NCBI RefSeq assembly: GCF_014297445.1
Contig: NZ_JACORU010000001.1
Span: 558,001 to 622,000 of the forward strand
Direction: 5' to 3'
DNA: 64,000 nt
Source of the DNA: Ramlibacter albus
GTDB taxonomy: Bacteria; Pseudomonadota; Gammaproteobacteria; Burkholderiales; Burkholderiaceae_C
Part shown: piece after piece, positions 18,054-27,067 of the stretch
How positions within the stretch are numbered: the stretch's first letter is position 1
Layout: each line of letters opens with the position of its first letter
Made by a program: the position numbers and the translations under genes
The notes under the pieces: model-generated
What the model saw: only the letters and a program-made list of their open reading frames with translations
Database searches by the model: none
Told to the model about the DNA's origin: nothing

Positions 18054-18968
18054 TCAGGCCGGTCGCGTCAGCCAGCCGGCTTCCCGCCCCACGATCGGCT
18101 CGCGGGCCGGCATGAAGATCGTGCAGCCGTCCACCGGGGCGCGGTGCTCGATGTCGCCGTCGGTGGCGATCAGCTCGCCGGCAGCGAAGACGTCCAGCGG
18201 TTCGACGGGCCGCGCGAACCGGAAAGCGGGGGTCTTCACGACCATGACGGAGACGACTTCGTAAGGGCGCTGCGGTTCGGCGGGCCGGGCGACCAGCGCG
18301 TCGACGAGCCCGAAGTACGCCAGGAAAGACAAGGTCACGCGCTTTGCCGTTTCGCCGCTTTCGCGCTCGAAATGCTGGCCGCACTCCACCACCAGCCGCG
18401 CGCTGCCGGGATGCTTGTGCGCCTCGTACTCGACCAGCGCCACGCCCGTGCCGAGCTGCCCCGGCGTGTAGACCATGTGCACTGGGGGGAAGCCGAGCGC
18501 ATGGGCCACTTTCTCGTTCGTGCCCTGGCGCGGATACGCCCAGAACGGCCCCGTCTTGCGCAGCGTCGAGTGGATGTCGAGCACGTGGTCGGCCGCGGCG
18601 ACGACCGGCCGCAGCTCCCGAGCGCGGCGCAGGTCCGGGCTGTCGAGGCTGCCATCGAGCATGTCGGCGCCCCAGATGCGATTGAGGTTGTGAACGACCA
18701 TGCGGCTGGCGGCCGGCTTCTCGGGGTCGAAGCTCTCGTACGCCTCGACGTTCGCGAAGCTCACCGTCAGCGTGCCGATGCGCGGGCGCACCGAGTTGTC
18801 CAGCAGGTGCCGCGCCGCCTCCACCCCGCAGAACTCGTTGCCGTGGGTGAGCGCGTTCACCAGCACGTGGGGCCCGGGCTTGCCGGACTCGAAACGGTGG
18901 ACGTAGGGGATGCCGGTGTTGCCGGCCCGGTAGGCGGAAAGGTCCTGGGGAAGGAGTTCGTACTGCAT
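18054..18968 (-). CDS. Succinylglutamate desuccinylase/aspartoacylase family zinc hydrolase
   Basis: A 304-residue M14-like zinc hydrolase. The metal motif HGNEFCG supplies the His and Glu ligands. DIHST contains the third ligand region, and the C-terminal VECGQHFERESG is the usual catalytic glutamate segment. The start at ATG 18968 gives the normal family N-terminus; 44 extra upstream residues are basic junk and are rejected. The family removes acyl groups from amino acids or related amides. The real substrate is unknown because no arginine-succinyltransferase genes are nearby. Confidence 0.88.
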   Translation of the reverse strand: MQYELLPQDLSAYRAGNTGIPYVHRFESGKPGPHVLVNALTHGNEFCGVEAARHLLDNSVRPRIGTLTVSFANVEAYESFDPEKPAASRMVVHNLNRIWGADMLDGSLDSPDLRRARELRPVVAAADHVLDIHSTLRKTGPFWAYPRQGTNEKVAHALGFPPVHMVYTPGQLGTGVALVEYEAHKHPGSARLVVECGQHFERESGETAKRVTLSFLAYFGLVDALVARPAEPQRPYEVVSVMVVKTPAFRFARPVEPLDVFAAGELIATDGDIEHRAPVDGCTIFMPAREPIVGREAGWLTRPA

Positions 18969-19003
18969 GGGCGCAGGATACGCCCGGGCAGCGAACCGGC
19001 AGA

Positions 19004-19240
19004 TTAGTGGAAACAGCCCTTGGCGAGGTGCTCGGCGAAGCTCTCGGTCCAGCACCGGCCGCCGCAGGCGTCGTACTGCACGGCGCCGCCTTGCGTGCAC
19101 GCCACGTGCACGCTGCGCAGGGGGCCGTCGGCCGAGTAGGCCTCCACATGGAAGTCCGCGGGCTCGCGCCCGCAGGACCGCACGACCGCCTCGAACGCCG
19201 AGCGCTCCGCTTCGCTGATTTCGACCCGTTTGACCAACAT
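19004..19240 (-). CDS. Small hypothetical protein, 78 aa
   Basis: Starts [14 protein letters not shown] at ATG 19240 and ends at 19004, 35 bases upstream of the hydrolase start on the same strand. It contains several cysteines ([23 protein letters not shown]) that could bind metal or form disulphides, and no signal peptide. I do not recognise the family. It may share a transcript with the aspartoacylase-like gene. Confidence 0.6.
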   Translation of the reverse strand: MLVKRVEISEAERSAFEAVVRSCGREPADFHVEAYSADGPLRSVHVACTQGGAVQYDACGGRCWTESFAEHLAKGCFH

Positions 19241-19349
19241 CAGGGACCTCCGCAACTTGCGACCCTGCTGCCTCAACGGGCCAAGGCGACCGTGCGGCCT
19301 AGGGGAATACCCCCGGCACACGCCCGGGCCAGGTGCAGAATCGACCCCA

Positions 19350-20888
19350 ATGACCCCGCTCCACATCGTCATGCACCCCGCCGACAACGTCGCGATCGTC
19401 GCGAACGACGGCGGCCTGCCGCCCGGCACGCAGCTCGCGAACGGCCTCACGCTCAAGGACAAGGTGCCGCAGGGCCACAAGGTGGCCCTCGTCGACATCC
19501 CCGCCAACAGCGCCGTGGTTCGCTACAACGTGCCCATCGGCTATGCCATCAAGGACATCCCCGCCGGCAGCTGGGTGCACGAGCGCCTGCTCTCCATGCC
19601 CGATGCGCGCGAGCTGGACCACCTCCCGAAGGCAACGGTGAAGCGCACGCTGGAGCCGCTGGAGGGCTACACCTTCGAGGGCTACCGCAACGCCGACGGC
19701 TCGGTGGGCACGCGCAACATCCTCGCGATCACCCAGACCGTGCAGTGCGTCGCCGGTGTCACCGACTTCGCGGTCGACCGCATCAAGCGCGAGCTGCTGC
19801 CGAAATACCCCAACGTCGATGACGTTGTGGCGCTGGAGCACGGCTACGGCTGCGGCGTGGCCATCGACGCGCCGGACGCGGTCATCCCGATCCGCACGCT
19901 GCGCAACATCAGCCGCAACCCCAACTTCGGCGGCGAGGTGATGGTGGTGAGCCTGGGCTGCGAGAAGCTGCAGCCGGAGCGGCTGCTGCCGCCCGGTTCG
20001 ATCCCCGTCGCCAACGCCGACGAGAAACTCGACGTGGTCTGCCTGCAGGACGACGCGCACGTCGGCTTCATGTCGATGGTCGACTCGATCATGCGCCAGG
20101 CCGAAACGCACCTGAAGCGATTGAACGCGCGCAAGCGCGAGACAGTGCCCGCGAGCGAGCTCGTCGTGGGCGTGCAGTGCGGCGGCAGCGACGCCTTCTC
20201 CGGCGTCACGGCGAACCCCGCGGTGGGCTATTGCGCCGACCTGCTGGTGCGCGCCGGGGCGAGCGTGATGTTCAGCGAGACGACCGAGGTGCGCGACGCG
20301 GTGGAGCAGCTCACGTCGCGCGCGCAGACGCCGGAGATCGCCGACGCCATCGTGCGCGAGATGGCCTGGTACGACGAATACCTCAAGCGCGGCTCGGTGG
20401 ACCGCGGCGCCAACACCACGCCGGGCAACAAGAAGGGCGGCCTGGCCAACATCGTCGAGAAGGCCATGGGCTCGGTCATCAAGTCGGGCACCGCGCCGAT
20501 CGCCGGCGTGCTCGCGCCCGGCGAGAAACTGCAGAACCGGGGCCTCACCTATGCGGCGACGCCCGCCAGCGACTTCATCTGCGGCACGCTGCAGCTGGCC
20601 GCCGGCATGAACCTGCACGTGTTCACCACCGGCCGCGGCACGCCGTACGGTCTGGCCGAATGCCCGGTGATCAAGGTGGCGACGCGCACCGAGCTTGCAC
20701 GGCGCTGGCATGACCTGATGGACATCAACGCGGGCCGGATCGCCGACGGCGAGGCGACGATCGAGGAGGTGGGCTGGGAGATGTTCCGCTACATGCTCGA
20801 CGTGGCGAGCGGGCGGAAGAAGACGTGGGCCGAGCAGTGGAAGCTGGCGAACCAGCTCGTGCTGTTCAACCCCGCGCCGGTGACGTGA
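19350..20888 (+). CDS. garD: Galactarate dehydratase
   Basis: A 512-residue cytosolic enzyme that dehydrates galactarate to 5-dehydro-4-deoxy-glucarate. The N-terminal SAF-like region contains [14 protein letters not shown]. The central block [19 protein letters not shown] and the stretches YGCGVAI and [12 protein letters not shown] follow the enterobacterial GarD closely, as I recall it. The C-terminal half has [16 protein letters not shown] and the metal-binding TPGNKKGG region. The length is normal. No glucarate dehydratase, aldolase or transporter gene is adjacent. The nearby GntR gene at 21376 is a candidate regulator by proximity only. Confidence 0.93.
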   Translation: MTPLHIVMHPADNVAIVANDGGLPPGTQLANGLTLKDKVPQGHKVALVDIPANSAVVRYNVPIGYAIKDIPAGSWVHERLLSMPDARELDHLPKATVKRTLEPLEGYTFEGYRNADGSVGTRNILAITQTVQCVAGVTDFAVDRIKRELLPKYPNVDDVVALEHGYGCGVAIDAPDAVIPIRTLRNISRNPNFGGEVMVVSLGCEKLQPERLLPPGSIPVANADEKLDVVCLQDDAHVGFMSMVDSIMRQAETHLKRLNARKRETVPASELVVGVQCGGSDAFSGVTANPAVGYCADLLVRAGASVMFSETTEVRDAVEQLTSRAQTPEIADAIVREMAWYDEYLKRGSVDRGANTTPGNKKGGLANIVEKAMGSVIKSGTAPIAGVLAPGEKLQNRGLTYAATPASDFICGTLQLAAGMNLHVFTTGRGTPYGLAECPVIKVATRTELARRWHDLMDINAGRIADGEATIEEVGWEMFRYMLDVASGRKKTWAEQWKLANQLVLFNPAPVT

Positions 20889-20915
20889 CGTGACGCGGCG
20901 CGGGGCGGCCCGGGC

Positions 20916-21269
20916 TCAGTTGAGGACGCTCGCGGTGGCGTCGGGGTCGATGCCCGCGGCCTTCAGCATGCCGCGGCTGGCGAAGATGCCGGGCAGCAGC
21001 GACACGAACCACACGACCAGCAGGACGCCGCCGGTGGCCGCCGACAGGGGCGCCACGAGCCCGGCGCCCTTGAGCATGTAGTAGCTCGCAGGCGGCAGCA
21101 GGACCATGCACATCGCGCCCAACCAGGCGGCCGTGATGCGCAGCGCCGACGGCGGCTCGCCTTGCGCCGTGTCGATCCGGATGCCGGCCAGCACGGCCAT
21201 GAGGCCGTGCGCCATGATGGAGTAGATGGCGAAGAAGAAGAATGCGGAGAGAGCGGTGATGACGTCCAT
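20916..21269 (-). CDS. Hypothetical four-helix membrane protein, 117 aa
   Basis: A small hydrophobic protein with about four transmembrane helices (residues 3-26, 42-62, 66-84 and 80-98 approximately, segments FFFFAIYSIMAHGLMAVL, AAWLGAMCMVLLPP, GGVLLVVWFVSLLPG). The C-terminal tail is short and polar. The ATG at 21269 gives a hydrophobic N-terminus. No family is recognised. It lies convergent to garD, and no function can be inferred. Confidence 0.7.
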   Translation of the reverse strand: MDVITALSAFFFFAIYSIMAHGLMAVLAGIRIDTAQGEPPSALRITAAWLGAMCMVLLPPASYYMLKGAGLVAPLSAATGGVLLVVWFVSLLPGIFASRGMLKAAGIDPDATASVLN

Positions 21270-21375
21270 GTGAAGGTCCTGACACGCCGGTAGAGGGGCG
21301 GCGCACTTCCAGTCTGTGCAGCCACCCCTGGCATGTCATCCGACCTCCGTATGGGCCGCGGGAAAACCCGGCACC

Positions 21376-22038
21376 TCAGGCCGTGCCGCCGCGCAGCCGC
21401 CGGATCATGTACGCCGCGGACTGCTCGATGTGCCGCCGCGCCAGCGCCTCGGCGCGCTCGCCATCCCCGGCAACGATCGCGTCCAGCATCGCCTGGTGCT
21501 GGTCCCACACGTCGCTGGGCGCCTCGTCGCGCAGCAGCACTTCGCCCATCACTCGCTGCGTCTCGGTCCAGTGCGCGTCCATGGCGGCGGCAAGCAGCGG
21601 GTTGCCCGAGAGCTCGTAGACGAACTCGTGGAACGCGATGTCGGCGTCGATGATGTCCGCCACGTCGCCGCGCTCGATGGCCCGGCGGCCGGCGGCGATG
21701 TGCAGCGGACCTTCCGAGGCGGCGCCATGCGGGTTGACTTCGGCCGCCTTGCGAAAGGCCAGCCCCTCGATCACCGCGCGCACGTCGTAGACGTGGCGCA
21801 CATGGTCCAGGTCGAGCGGCGCCACCTCGAACGTGCGGTTGGCCGTCTCGCGCAGCACGCCGCGGCGGCGCAGCGCCTCGAGCGCCTCCTGCACCGCCGC
21901 GCGCGAGACGCCGAGGTCCTGCGCGATCTGGTCCTGCCGGATGTGCACGCCCGGCGCGAAGCGGCCCGATGCGATCTCGGCCACGACGCCGTCCTGCACG
22001 AGTTCGACCAGCTTCGCCTGCGCGGTCAGGAACTTCAT
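21376..22038 (-). CDS. GntR family transcriptional regulator (FadR/FCD subfamily)
   Basis: A 220-residue repressor-type protein. The N-terminal winged HTH (about 5-70) contains IRQDQIAQDLGVSRAAVQEALEALRRRG. The C-terminal all-helical FCD domain carries conserved metal or ligand residues (FHEFVYELSGNPLL; RDEAPSDVWDQHQAML). Such proteins often sense sugar acids or other carboxylates. garD, about 500 bases away on the other strand, is therefore a plausible target, but no operator was identified. Confidence 0.92.
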   Translation of the reverse strand: MKFLTAQAKLVELVQDGVVAEIASGRFAPGVHIRQDQIAQDLGVSRAAVQEALEALRRRGVLRETANRTFEVAPLDLDHVRHVYDVRAVIEGLAFRKAAEVNPHGAASEGPLHIAAGRRAIERGDVADIIDADIAFHEFVYELSGNPLLAAAMDAHWTETQRVMGEVLLRDEAPSDVWDQHQAMLDAIVAGDGERAEALARRHIEQSAAYMIRRLRGGTA

Positions 22039-22047
22039 GCCCTGATG

Positions 22048-23397
22048 CTAGGGGAGGTGGAGGGTTTCAACAACAGCGGTTTTCAGGTCGTCGGGATGAA
22101 GCATTGCTTCCCGCGCGGCGCGGGACGTGTCGTCCTGGTGCAGGGCGGAGCGCAGGCGCGGTTCGGTGGCGAGCGCGTCCCAGACGGGCGTCAGCGTGGC
22201 GAGCTGCGGGTTGCGGCTCTCGGCCAGCGCGCAGGCGAAGGCGACGCTTGCGGGTTCGGCCAGTAGCACGGCCCGGCTGGCCGCGCTCAGGAGCAGTGGC
22301 TGCACCTCCGGCGGGCCCATGCAGCAATAGATGACGCTCGGCGGCAACTCGCGGCCGTGCGGCCGCAAAGCCGCGAGCGATGCGCCGCTGATGTCCGTGC
22401 CGCCGCCCGGTGACGGAAAGCGGTAGGTCTCGCCCGGCACGGCGTGCGCCAACCGCTGCAGCCCGCGCTGCAGGCGCGCGTAGTCCGGCGTCGCAGCGGA
22501 AGGCGAAGCCTTCACTTCGGCCAGCAGCAGCAGGTCGTTGCCGCGCAGGATGGCTGCGTCCCATTCGTCCTTCGACTTCTCCACCTGCCCGGGGAAGCCG
22601 GGCGGCGTGCGCAGGCCGCCCACAACGCGGTGAGGTTGCGAGGGATCGGCCCGGTCCAGCAGCAGCGCGATCTCGCGGAAGACGGCGAGCGTCGCGCGCT
22701 CGGCCGAGTCGCCCGTGCGTGCCGCGGCGCGCCCTTGCGCCGACGCGGCCGCGCTGCCGGCCTGCGGCCCGCACAGCGCGAGGTAGCGCTGCACCGCGTC
22801 GTGCGCGAGCAGCACGCTGCTGCGTTCGAGCCGCTCGAGCGCGGGGTGGTCGAGGACCGTTCGTGCTTCGCTGCGGTGGGGCAACACGGCTTCGAGCTCG
22901 CCGCGCAGCTCGCGCCACTTGCCTTGCCGCGCCAGCGTGTGCAGCGGCGCGAGCAGGTCGCGCTCGGGGCCTTCGGGCAGCGCGACCAGCTTGCCGGGGT
23001 GGGCGAAGGCATCCACCACGGCCCGGATCGCGCGCCGGTCCGCATGCTGCTGCGCGGCCAGGCGCACATGCTCGTCCACGTGCGGATGCTGCGCGCGCAG
23101 CACGAGTGCCTGGAAGGATGGGTCACCGCTGCGCGGGTCCAGCGCTTCGGCGATAAGTGCGGCAAGGCCCCGGAGAAAGACTTCGAATGCCTCGTCGAGC
23201 CGGCCTTGCGCTGTCGCCGCCTGGCCGGCCGAAACTGCGCTCGCAACGAGTGCCGCGCGCCGCTGCTCGATCGCCCACCCGATGGCGACATCCGGCTTGG
23301 CGGCGCGCGCCTGCGCGGCGTCGCGCGGCAACGGCGGCAGCCGGTAGCGCCGCGGCGCGCGCCGCAGGGCTTCGAGCAGGACGGCCTGGGTGTGCAT
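22048..23397 (-). CDS. Conserved hypothetical protein with a PD-(D/E)xK-like nuclease motif
   Basis: A 449-residue protein. The N-terminal 250 residues are helical, Ala/Arg-rich and unrecognised. Around 270-300 the sequence EWDAAILRGNDLLLLAEVKAS places Asp 280, Glu 294 and Lys 296 in the spacing typical of PD-(D/E)xK nucleases (D - hydrophobic strand - ExK). A later segment (PPSVIYCCMGPPEVQPLLL) could form another core strand. It lies nine bases upstream of the GntR gene on the same strand. Nuclease activity is inferred from the motif only; a structural role with a decayed fold is also possible. Confidence 0.7.
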   Translation of the reverse strand: MHTQAVLLEALRRAPRRYRLPPLPRDAAQARAAKPDVAIGWAIEQRRAALVASAVSAGQAATAQGRLDEAFEVFLRGLAALIAEALDPRSGDPSFQALVLRAQHPHVDEHVRLAAQQHADRRAIRAVVDAFAHPGKLVALPEGPERDLLAPLHTLARQGKWRELRGELEAVLPHRSEARTVLDHPALERLERSSVLLAHDAVQRYLALCGPQAGSAAASAQGRAAARTGDSAERATLAVFREIALLLDRADPSQPHRVVGGLRTPPGFPGQVEKSKDEWDAAILRGNDLLLLAEVKASPSAATPDYARLQRGLQRLAHAVPGETYRFPSPGGGTDISGASLAALRPHGRELPPSVIYCCMGPPEVQPLLLSAASRAVLLAEPASVAFACALAESRNPQLATLTPVWDALATEPRLRSALHQDDTSRAAREAMLHPDDLKTAVVETLHLP

Positions 23398-23434
23398 GCG
23401 GCACCGAGTATCCCCCGGTGCCGCGCCGCGCGGG

Positions 23435-26083
23435 TCAGCGCAGCTTGAGCGTCATCGTCACCAGGTCCTCCGGGCCGGACTTCACCGTGCAGCCGATCTC
23501 GCGCCCGAGCGCGAGCATGCCGTCGTTTTCCCGCAAGGTGTACGCCACGAGCTCGCCCGTGCCGCGCTCGCGCAGGTAGTCGAGCGTCTTCGCGAGCAGC
23601 TTGCTGCCCAGGCCCTTGTGCTGCCAGTCGCCCGCGATCTGCGTCGCGAACTCGGCCGTCGTGTTGTCGGGGTCGCACAGCGCGCGTGCCTCGCCGACGA
23701 TGCGGTCGCCGTCGAGTGCGACGAACGCCATCTCGCGTTCGTAGTCGATCAGCGTGTAGCGCGCGACTTCGGCCGCGGGGATGTCGCGGCGCACGTGGAA
23801 GAAGCGCATGCGCATGTCGCCTGGCGCTGCCTGTGCGTAGAAGGCGGTGAGGCGCGCGCCATCTTCCGGGCGGATCGGCCGCAGCTTGAGGGTGTGGCCA
23901 TCGAGCGCCACGCTCTCCTCCAGCCCCGAGGGGTACGGCCGCAGCGCCAGCCGGCTGCCGCCCGTGGCGCAGCGCACGCGAATGCGCGCATCGAGCGCGA
24001 GCACGCCGTGGCTGTCGGCAAGCAGCGGGTTGATGTCCAGCTCCGCCACTTCGGCGATGTCGCAGGCAAGCTCCGAAACCTTCAGCAGCGCATCGACCAG
24101 CGCTTCGCGTTGGACCGGCGGCCGGCCGCGATACCCGGCCAGCAGCGGGGCGATGCGCGTGCGCGAGATCAGCGATTCGGCCAGATTCGCGTTCAGCGGC
24201 GGCAGGCCCACGGCGCGGTCGTTGCGCAGTTCGACCGCGGTGCCGCCATGGCCGAACAGGATGACCGGCCCGAACGCGGGATCGCTCGCGATGCCCACGA
24301 TCAGCTCGTGCGCGCCGGGGCGGCGCGCCATCGCCTGGACCGTGTAGCCCATCTGCGCGCCCGGCACTTCGCGCGTGACGCGTTCCAGCATGCGCACCGC
24401 GGCCTGCCGCACTTCCTCGTGCGACTGCAGGTCCAGCACGACGCCGCCCACGTCGGACTTGTGCAGCACCTGCGGCGACAGCACCTTCAGCGCGACGGGG
24501 AAGCCGATGCGCACCGCGGCGTCGGCCGCTTCGCCGGCGTCGCGCGCGGTGACGGTCTGCACCGTGGGGATGCCGTACGCGGCGAGCAGCGCCTTGGCCT
24601 GCGCCTCGTCGAGCCACTCGCGCCCTTCCGCGAGCGCGCCGCGGACGAGTGCGCGGGCGGCGCGGCGATCGGGCTGCACCGCCTCGGGCGGCGCATCGGG
24701 CAGTTCCAGCAGCGCCTGCTGGTGGCGGTGGTAGTCCTGCAGCTGCAGCCACGCGCTCACCGCGCGCTCAGGCGTGCGGAAGCACGGCAGGCCGTTCTGC
24801 GCGAACACCTTGTAGCCGCCGCCGACCGCGACACCGCCAACCCAGCACGAGAGCACCGGTTTCGATGCGTTCTTCACGACCGGCGCGCACGCACCCGCGA
24901 TGTCGGCCGCGGGCACGATGGCGGTGGGCGCATGCATGAACAGCACGCCGTCGACTTCGGGCGCGTCGAGCAGCACGCGCAGCGAATGCGTGTAGCGCTC
25001 CACGGGCGCGTCGCCGATGATGTCCACCGGGTTGCCCTTCGACCACGTCGGTGGCAGCGCGGCGTCGAGCTTCGCGAGCGTCGCCTCGGACAGCTGCGCG
25101 AGCTTGCCGCCGCCGAGCGACAACGCGTCGGCGGCGAGCACGCCCGCGCCGCCACCGTTCGTGACGATCGCCAGCCGCTCGCCATGCCAGGCACGCGGAT
25201 GCGCGAGCGTCTCCGCCGCGTCGAACAGCGCTTCGAGCGTGTCCACGCGCAGCATGCCGGCGCGCTCGACGGCTGCGTCGAATACGGCGTCGGAGCCCGC
25301 GAGCGCGCCTGTGTGAGAAGCGGCGGCCTTGGCGCCCTCGGGCGCGCGGCCGGCCTTGACCAGGATCACCGGCTTGACGCGCGCCGCCGCTCGCGCGGCC
25401 GACATGAACTTGCGCGCGTGCTTGATCGACTCGACGTACATCAGGATCGCGCTCGTGTGGCCGTCGCTCGCGAGGTAATCGAGCACGTCGCCGAAGTCCA
25501 CGTCGGCGCTGTCGCCCAGCGAGATGAAGTGCGAAAAACCGATCTGCCGGCCCGCGCCCCAGTCGAGCATCGCGGTCGCGAGTGCACCCGATTGCGTGAC
25601 GAACGCCAGGCTGCCCGCTTTCGCGTTGCCCGGTGCGAAGCTGGCATTGAGCCCGAGGCGCGGCACCAGCAGGCCGATGCAATTGGGGCCGAGCACGCGC
25701 AGCAGGTGCGGGCGCGCCGCGTCGAGCACCAGCTGTTCGATCGTCGGGCCGCCTTCGGCCATGGGTTCCTTCAGGCCGGCCGAGAGCACGATGGCCGCGC
25801 GGGTGCCCTTCTGCCCCAGCTGTTCGATGAGGCCGGGGATGCTGCGCGGCGGCGTGCAGATCACGGCGAGGTCCGGCACGCCGGGCAGCGAAGGCACGTC
25901 GGCGAACACTTCGCGGCCGTGGACGGTGCGGTGGCGGTGGTTGACGGGCCAGATGGGGCCGGCAAACCCGGCCTGTTCGAGGTTGGCGAGCACGATGCCG
26001 CCCAGGCTGCCGGGCCGTTCGGAGACGCCGATCACGGCGAGGGATCGCGGCGCGAACAGCGCGTCGAGGTTGCGGATGGTCAT
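23435..26083 (-). CDS. Bifunctional acetate--CoA ligase (ADP-forming) family protein / GNAT acetyltransferase
   Basis: An 882-residue protein of the type that includes Salmonella Pat (protein lysine acetyltransferase). A CoA-binding Rossmann domain starts near residue 1 (PRSLAVIGVSERPGSLGG). A succinyl-CoA-ligase-like domain contains KAAASHTGALAGSD, where Pat-type proteins often lack the active His but this one keeps it. An ATP-grasp domain follows (about 490-690; GFPVALKVLSPQVLHKSDVGG). The C-terminal GNAT domain (about 725-882) contains the acetyl-CoA loop HKGLGSKLLAKTL. Its 282-base upstream region is strongly structured. It may acetylate and silence acyl-CoA synthetases; the retained His also permits real ligase activity. 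Confidence 0.9.
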   Translation of the reverse strand: MTIRNLDALFAPRSLAVIGVSERPGSLGGIVLANLEQAGFAGPIWPVNHRHRTVHGREVFADVPSLPGVPDLAVICTPPRSIPGLIEQLGQKGTRAAIVLSAGLKEPMAEGGPTIEQLVLDAARPHLLRVLGPNCIGLLVPRLGLNASFAPGNAKAGSLAFVTQSGALATAMLDWGAGRQIGFSHFISLGDSADVDFGDVLDYLASDGHTSAILMYVESIKHARKFMSAARAAARVKPVILVKAGRAPEGAKAAASHTGALAGSDAVFDAAVERAGMLRVDTLEALFDAAETLAHPRAWHGERLAIVTNGGGAGVLAADALSLGGGKLAQLSEATLAKLDAALPPTWSKGNPVDIIGDAPVERYTHSLRVLLDAPEVDGVLFMHAPTAIVPAADIAGACAPVVKNASKPVLSCWVGGVAVGGGYKVFAQNGLPCFRTPERAVSAWLQLQDYHRHQQALLELPDAPPEAVQPDRRAARALVRGALAEGREWLDEAQAKALLAAYGIPTVQTVTARDAGEAADAAVRIGFPVALKVLSPQVLHKSDVGGVVLDLQSHEEVRQAAVRMLERVTREVPGAQMGYTVQAMARRPGAHELIVGIASDPAFGPVILFGHGGTAVELRNDRAVGLPPLNANLAESLISRTRIAPLLAGYRGRPPVQREALVDALLKVSELACDIAEVAELDINPLLADSHGVLALDARIRVRCATGGSRLALRPYPSGLEESVALDGHTLKLRPIRPEDGARLTAFYAQAAPGDMRMRFFHVRRDIPAAEVARYTLIDYEREMAFVALDGDRIVGEARALCDPDNTTAEFATQIAGDWQHKGLGSKLLAKTLDYLRERGTGELVAYTLRENDGMLALGREIGCTVKSGPEDLVTMTLKLR

Positions 26084-26190
26084 GCGCCCGAGGTTAGGGG
26101 CGTGCCCCCTGCAGGCGATTGCGGTACGTCAACGCCCCAAACTTGCGCCCCATCAAGGTAGCACTTGCGCCGCGGTCCTACAGTGAATTC

Positions 26191-26366
26191 GTGCGACGGG
26201 GGGATTCCCGGCGCACCGCGGAAACCGGTGAATCCGGACACCGCGCAAAAGGTCCTGCTCCGCAGGGCCGGACGGGAGCGTGCTCATACCGGGCCACCCT
26301 CCACCCCAACCCGGGGCTCCCGTCGCGCCCGCCGCCTGCATCACGCAGCCGGCGGGCAATTTTTTT
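26191..26366 (+). ncRNA. Candidate structured small RNA: five consecutive hairpins ending in a terminator
   Basis: This intergenic stretch folds by eye into consecutive stems. Hairpin 1 is GTGCG / CGCAC (26191-26216). Hairpin 2 is CGCGG-aaa-CCGG-tgaat-CCGG-aca-CCGCG (26217-26245). Hairpin 3 is GGTCCTGC / GCAGGGCC with loop TCC (26251-26269). Hairpin 4 is ACGGGAGC / GCTCCCGT (about 26272-26324), with an inner CCGGG / CCCGG. The terminator stem follows at 26327-26357. The T-run lies only on the plus strand, so a plus-strand transcript of about 180 bases is most likely. No upstream promoter was identified with confidence. Alternatively, the region is a structured 5' leader of the acetate--CoA ligase gene on the minus strand. 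Confidence 0.45.
26327..26366 (+). terminator. Strong plus-strand rho-independent terminator
   Basis: A 13-bp stem with one mismatch (26327-26339 with 26345-26357, loop ATCAC) is followed by AATTTTTTT (T-run 26360-26366). The T-run overlaps the stop codon of the convergent phosphoribosyltransferase gene. No plus-strand protein gene ends here, which is the main reason to suspect a small RNA upstream. Confidence 0.75.
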
Positions 26367-26986
26367 CAGCGGGCCAGCAGGGCGACGACTTCGCCGTCCT
26401 CGACCTGCTCGAAGGTGCGATAGAACTGCCCCACGGCGCGGAAGTCCTTCGGCGCAAGCGCCACCACCACCTCGTCGCAGTACGGGCGCACCGCTTCGAT
26501 GGATGAATCGGAAGCCACGGGCGCAGCGCACACGAGATGCTTCGGCCCGTGCGCACGCACCGAATGCAGCGCGGCGATCATGGTTGCACCGGTCGCAAGG
26601 CCATCGTCGACGACGATCACGGCCCGGCCCGCGATCGAAGGCATCCCGCGCCCCGGCGTGTACATTGCGCGCCGCTCACGCAGCAACGCCAGCTGCTTCG
26701 CCGACTCGCGCCGGATCCAGTCGTCGTCCGCACCCGCTTGCGAGGCATGCGGCGCCACGTAGGTCCAACCACTCTCGTCGATCGCACCCACCGCGAATTC
26801 GGAAGAAAACGGCGAGCCGAGCTTGCGCACGAGCACCACGTCCAGCTCGCCGGCGAGGCGCTGCGCGAGTACCGCGCCGATCTCCACCGCGCCGCGGGGA
26901 ATGGCGAGCACCAGCGGGTGCGCGCCCGCATGGTGGGCGAGGGCATCGGCCAGTTTTCCGGCCGCGTCGCGGCGGTCCTTGAACAT
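26366..26986 (-). CDS. Phosphoribosyltransferase family protein
   Basis: A 206-residue type I PRTase fold. The N-terminal part has LAIPRGAVEIGAVLA, and the PRPP-binding loop is AVIVVDDGLATGATMIAA (about 123-140), with the paired acidic residues intact. The start at ATG 26986 gives the normal length. Members of this group occur beside universal stress proteins and are often linked to low-oxygen or stress regulons; the true base or phosphoryl substrate is unknown. It is divergent from two UspA genes, with an FNR-type box in the 81-base gap, although the box lies only 14 bases from this start codon. Confidence 0.88.
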   Translation of the reverse strand: MFKDRRDAAGKLADALAHHAGAHPLVLAIPRGAVEIGAVLAQRLAGELDVVLVRKLGSPFSSEFAVGAIDESGWTYVAPHASQAGADDDWIRRESAKQLALLRERRAMYTPGRGMPSIAGRAVIVVDDGLATGATMIAALHSVRAHGPKHLVCAAPVASDSSIEAVRPYCDEVVVALAPKDFRAVGQFYRTFEQVEDGEVVALLAR

Positions 26987-26999
26987 GCCTCGATTCTGC

Positions 27000-27013
27000 T
27001 TGATCGACGTCAA
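27000..27013. promoter_or_regulatory. FNR/FixK-type binding site
   Basis: TTGAT-CGAC-GTCAA matches the FNR/FixK consensus TTGAT-N4-(A/G)TCAA, with extra flanking symmetry (CTTGAT...GTCAAG, 26999-27014). Its centre is 61.5 bases upstream of the UspA GTG at 27068. A class II promoter would put transcription start near 27048, just before the AAAGGAGG ribosome site, with a weak -10 such as CAAGAT at 27035-27040. This predicts low-oxygen control of the Usp pair. Confidence 0.7.
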
Positions 27014-27067
27014 GCGCACCGCCCTGCGCTGCAGCAAGATGCACGCAAGCCCAGAAAGGAGGCCCCC

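Noticed and set aside
26217..26260. Cobalamin riboswitch core-like sequence (CCGGTGAATCCGG with AAAAGGT)
   Set aside because: Only the central segment resembles the riboswitch. The flanking pairing partners and a downstream cobalamin gene on the plus strand are missing, so it is treated as part of the structured RNA candidate.
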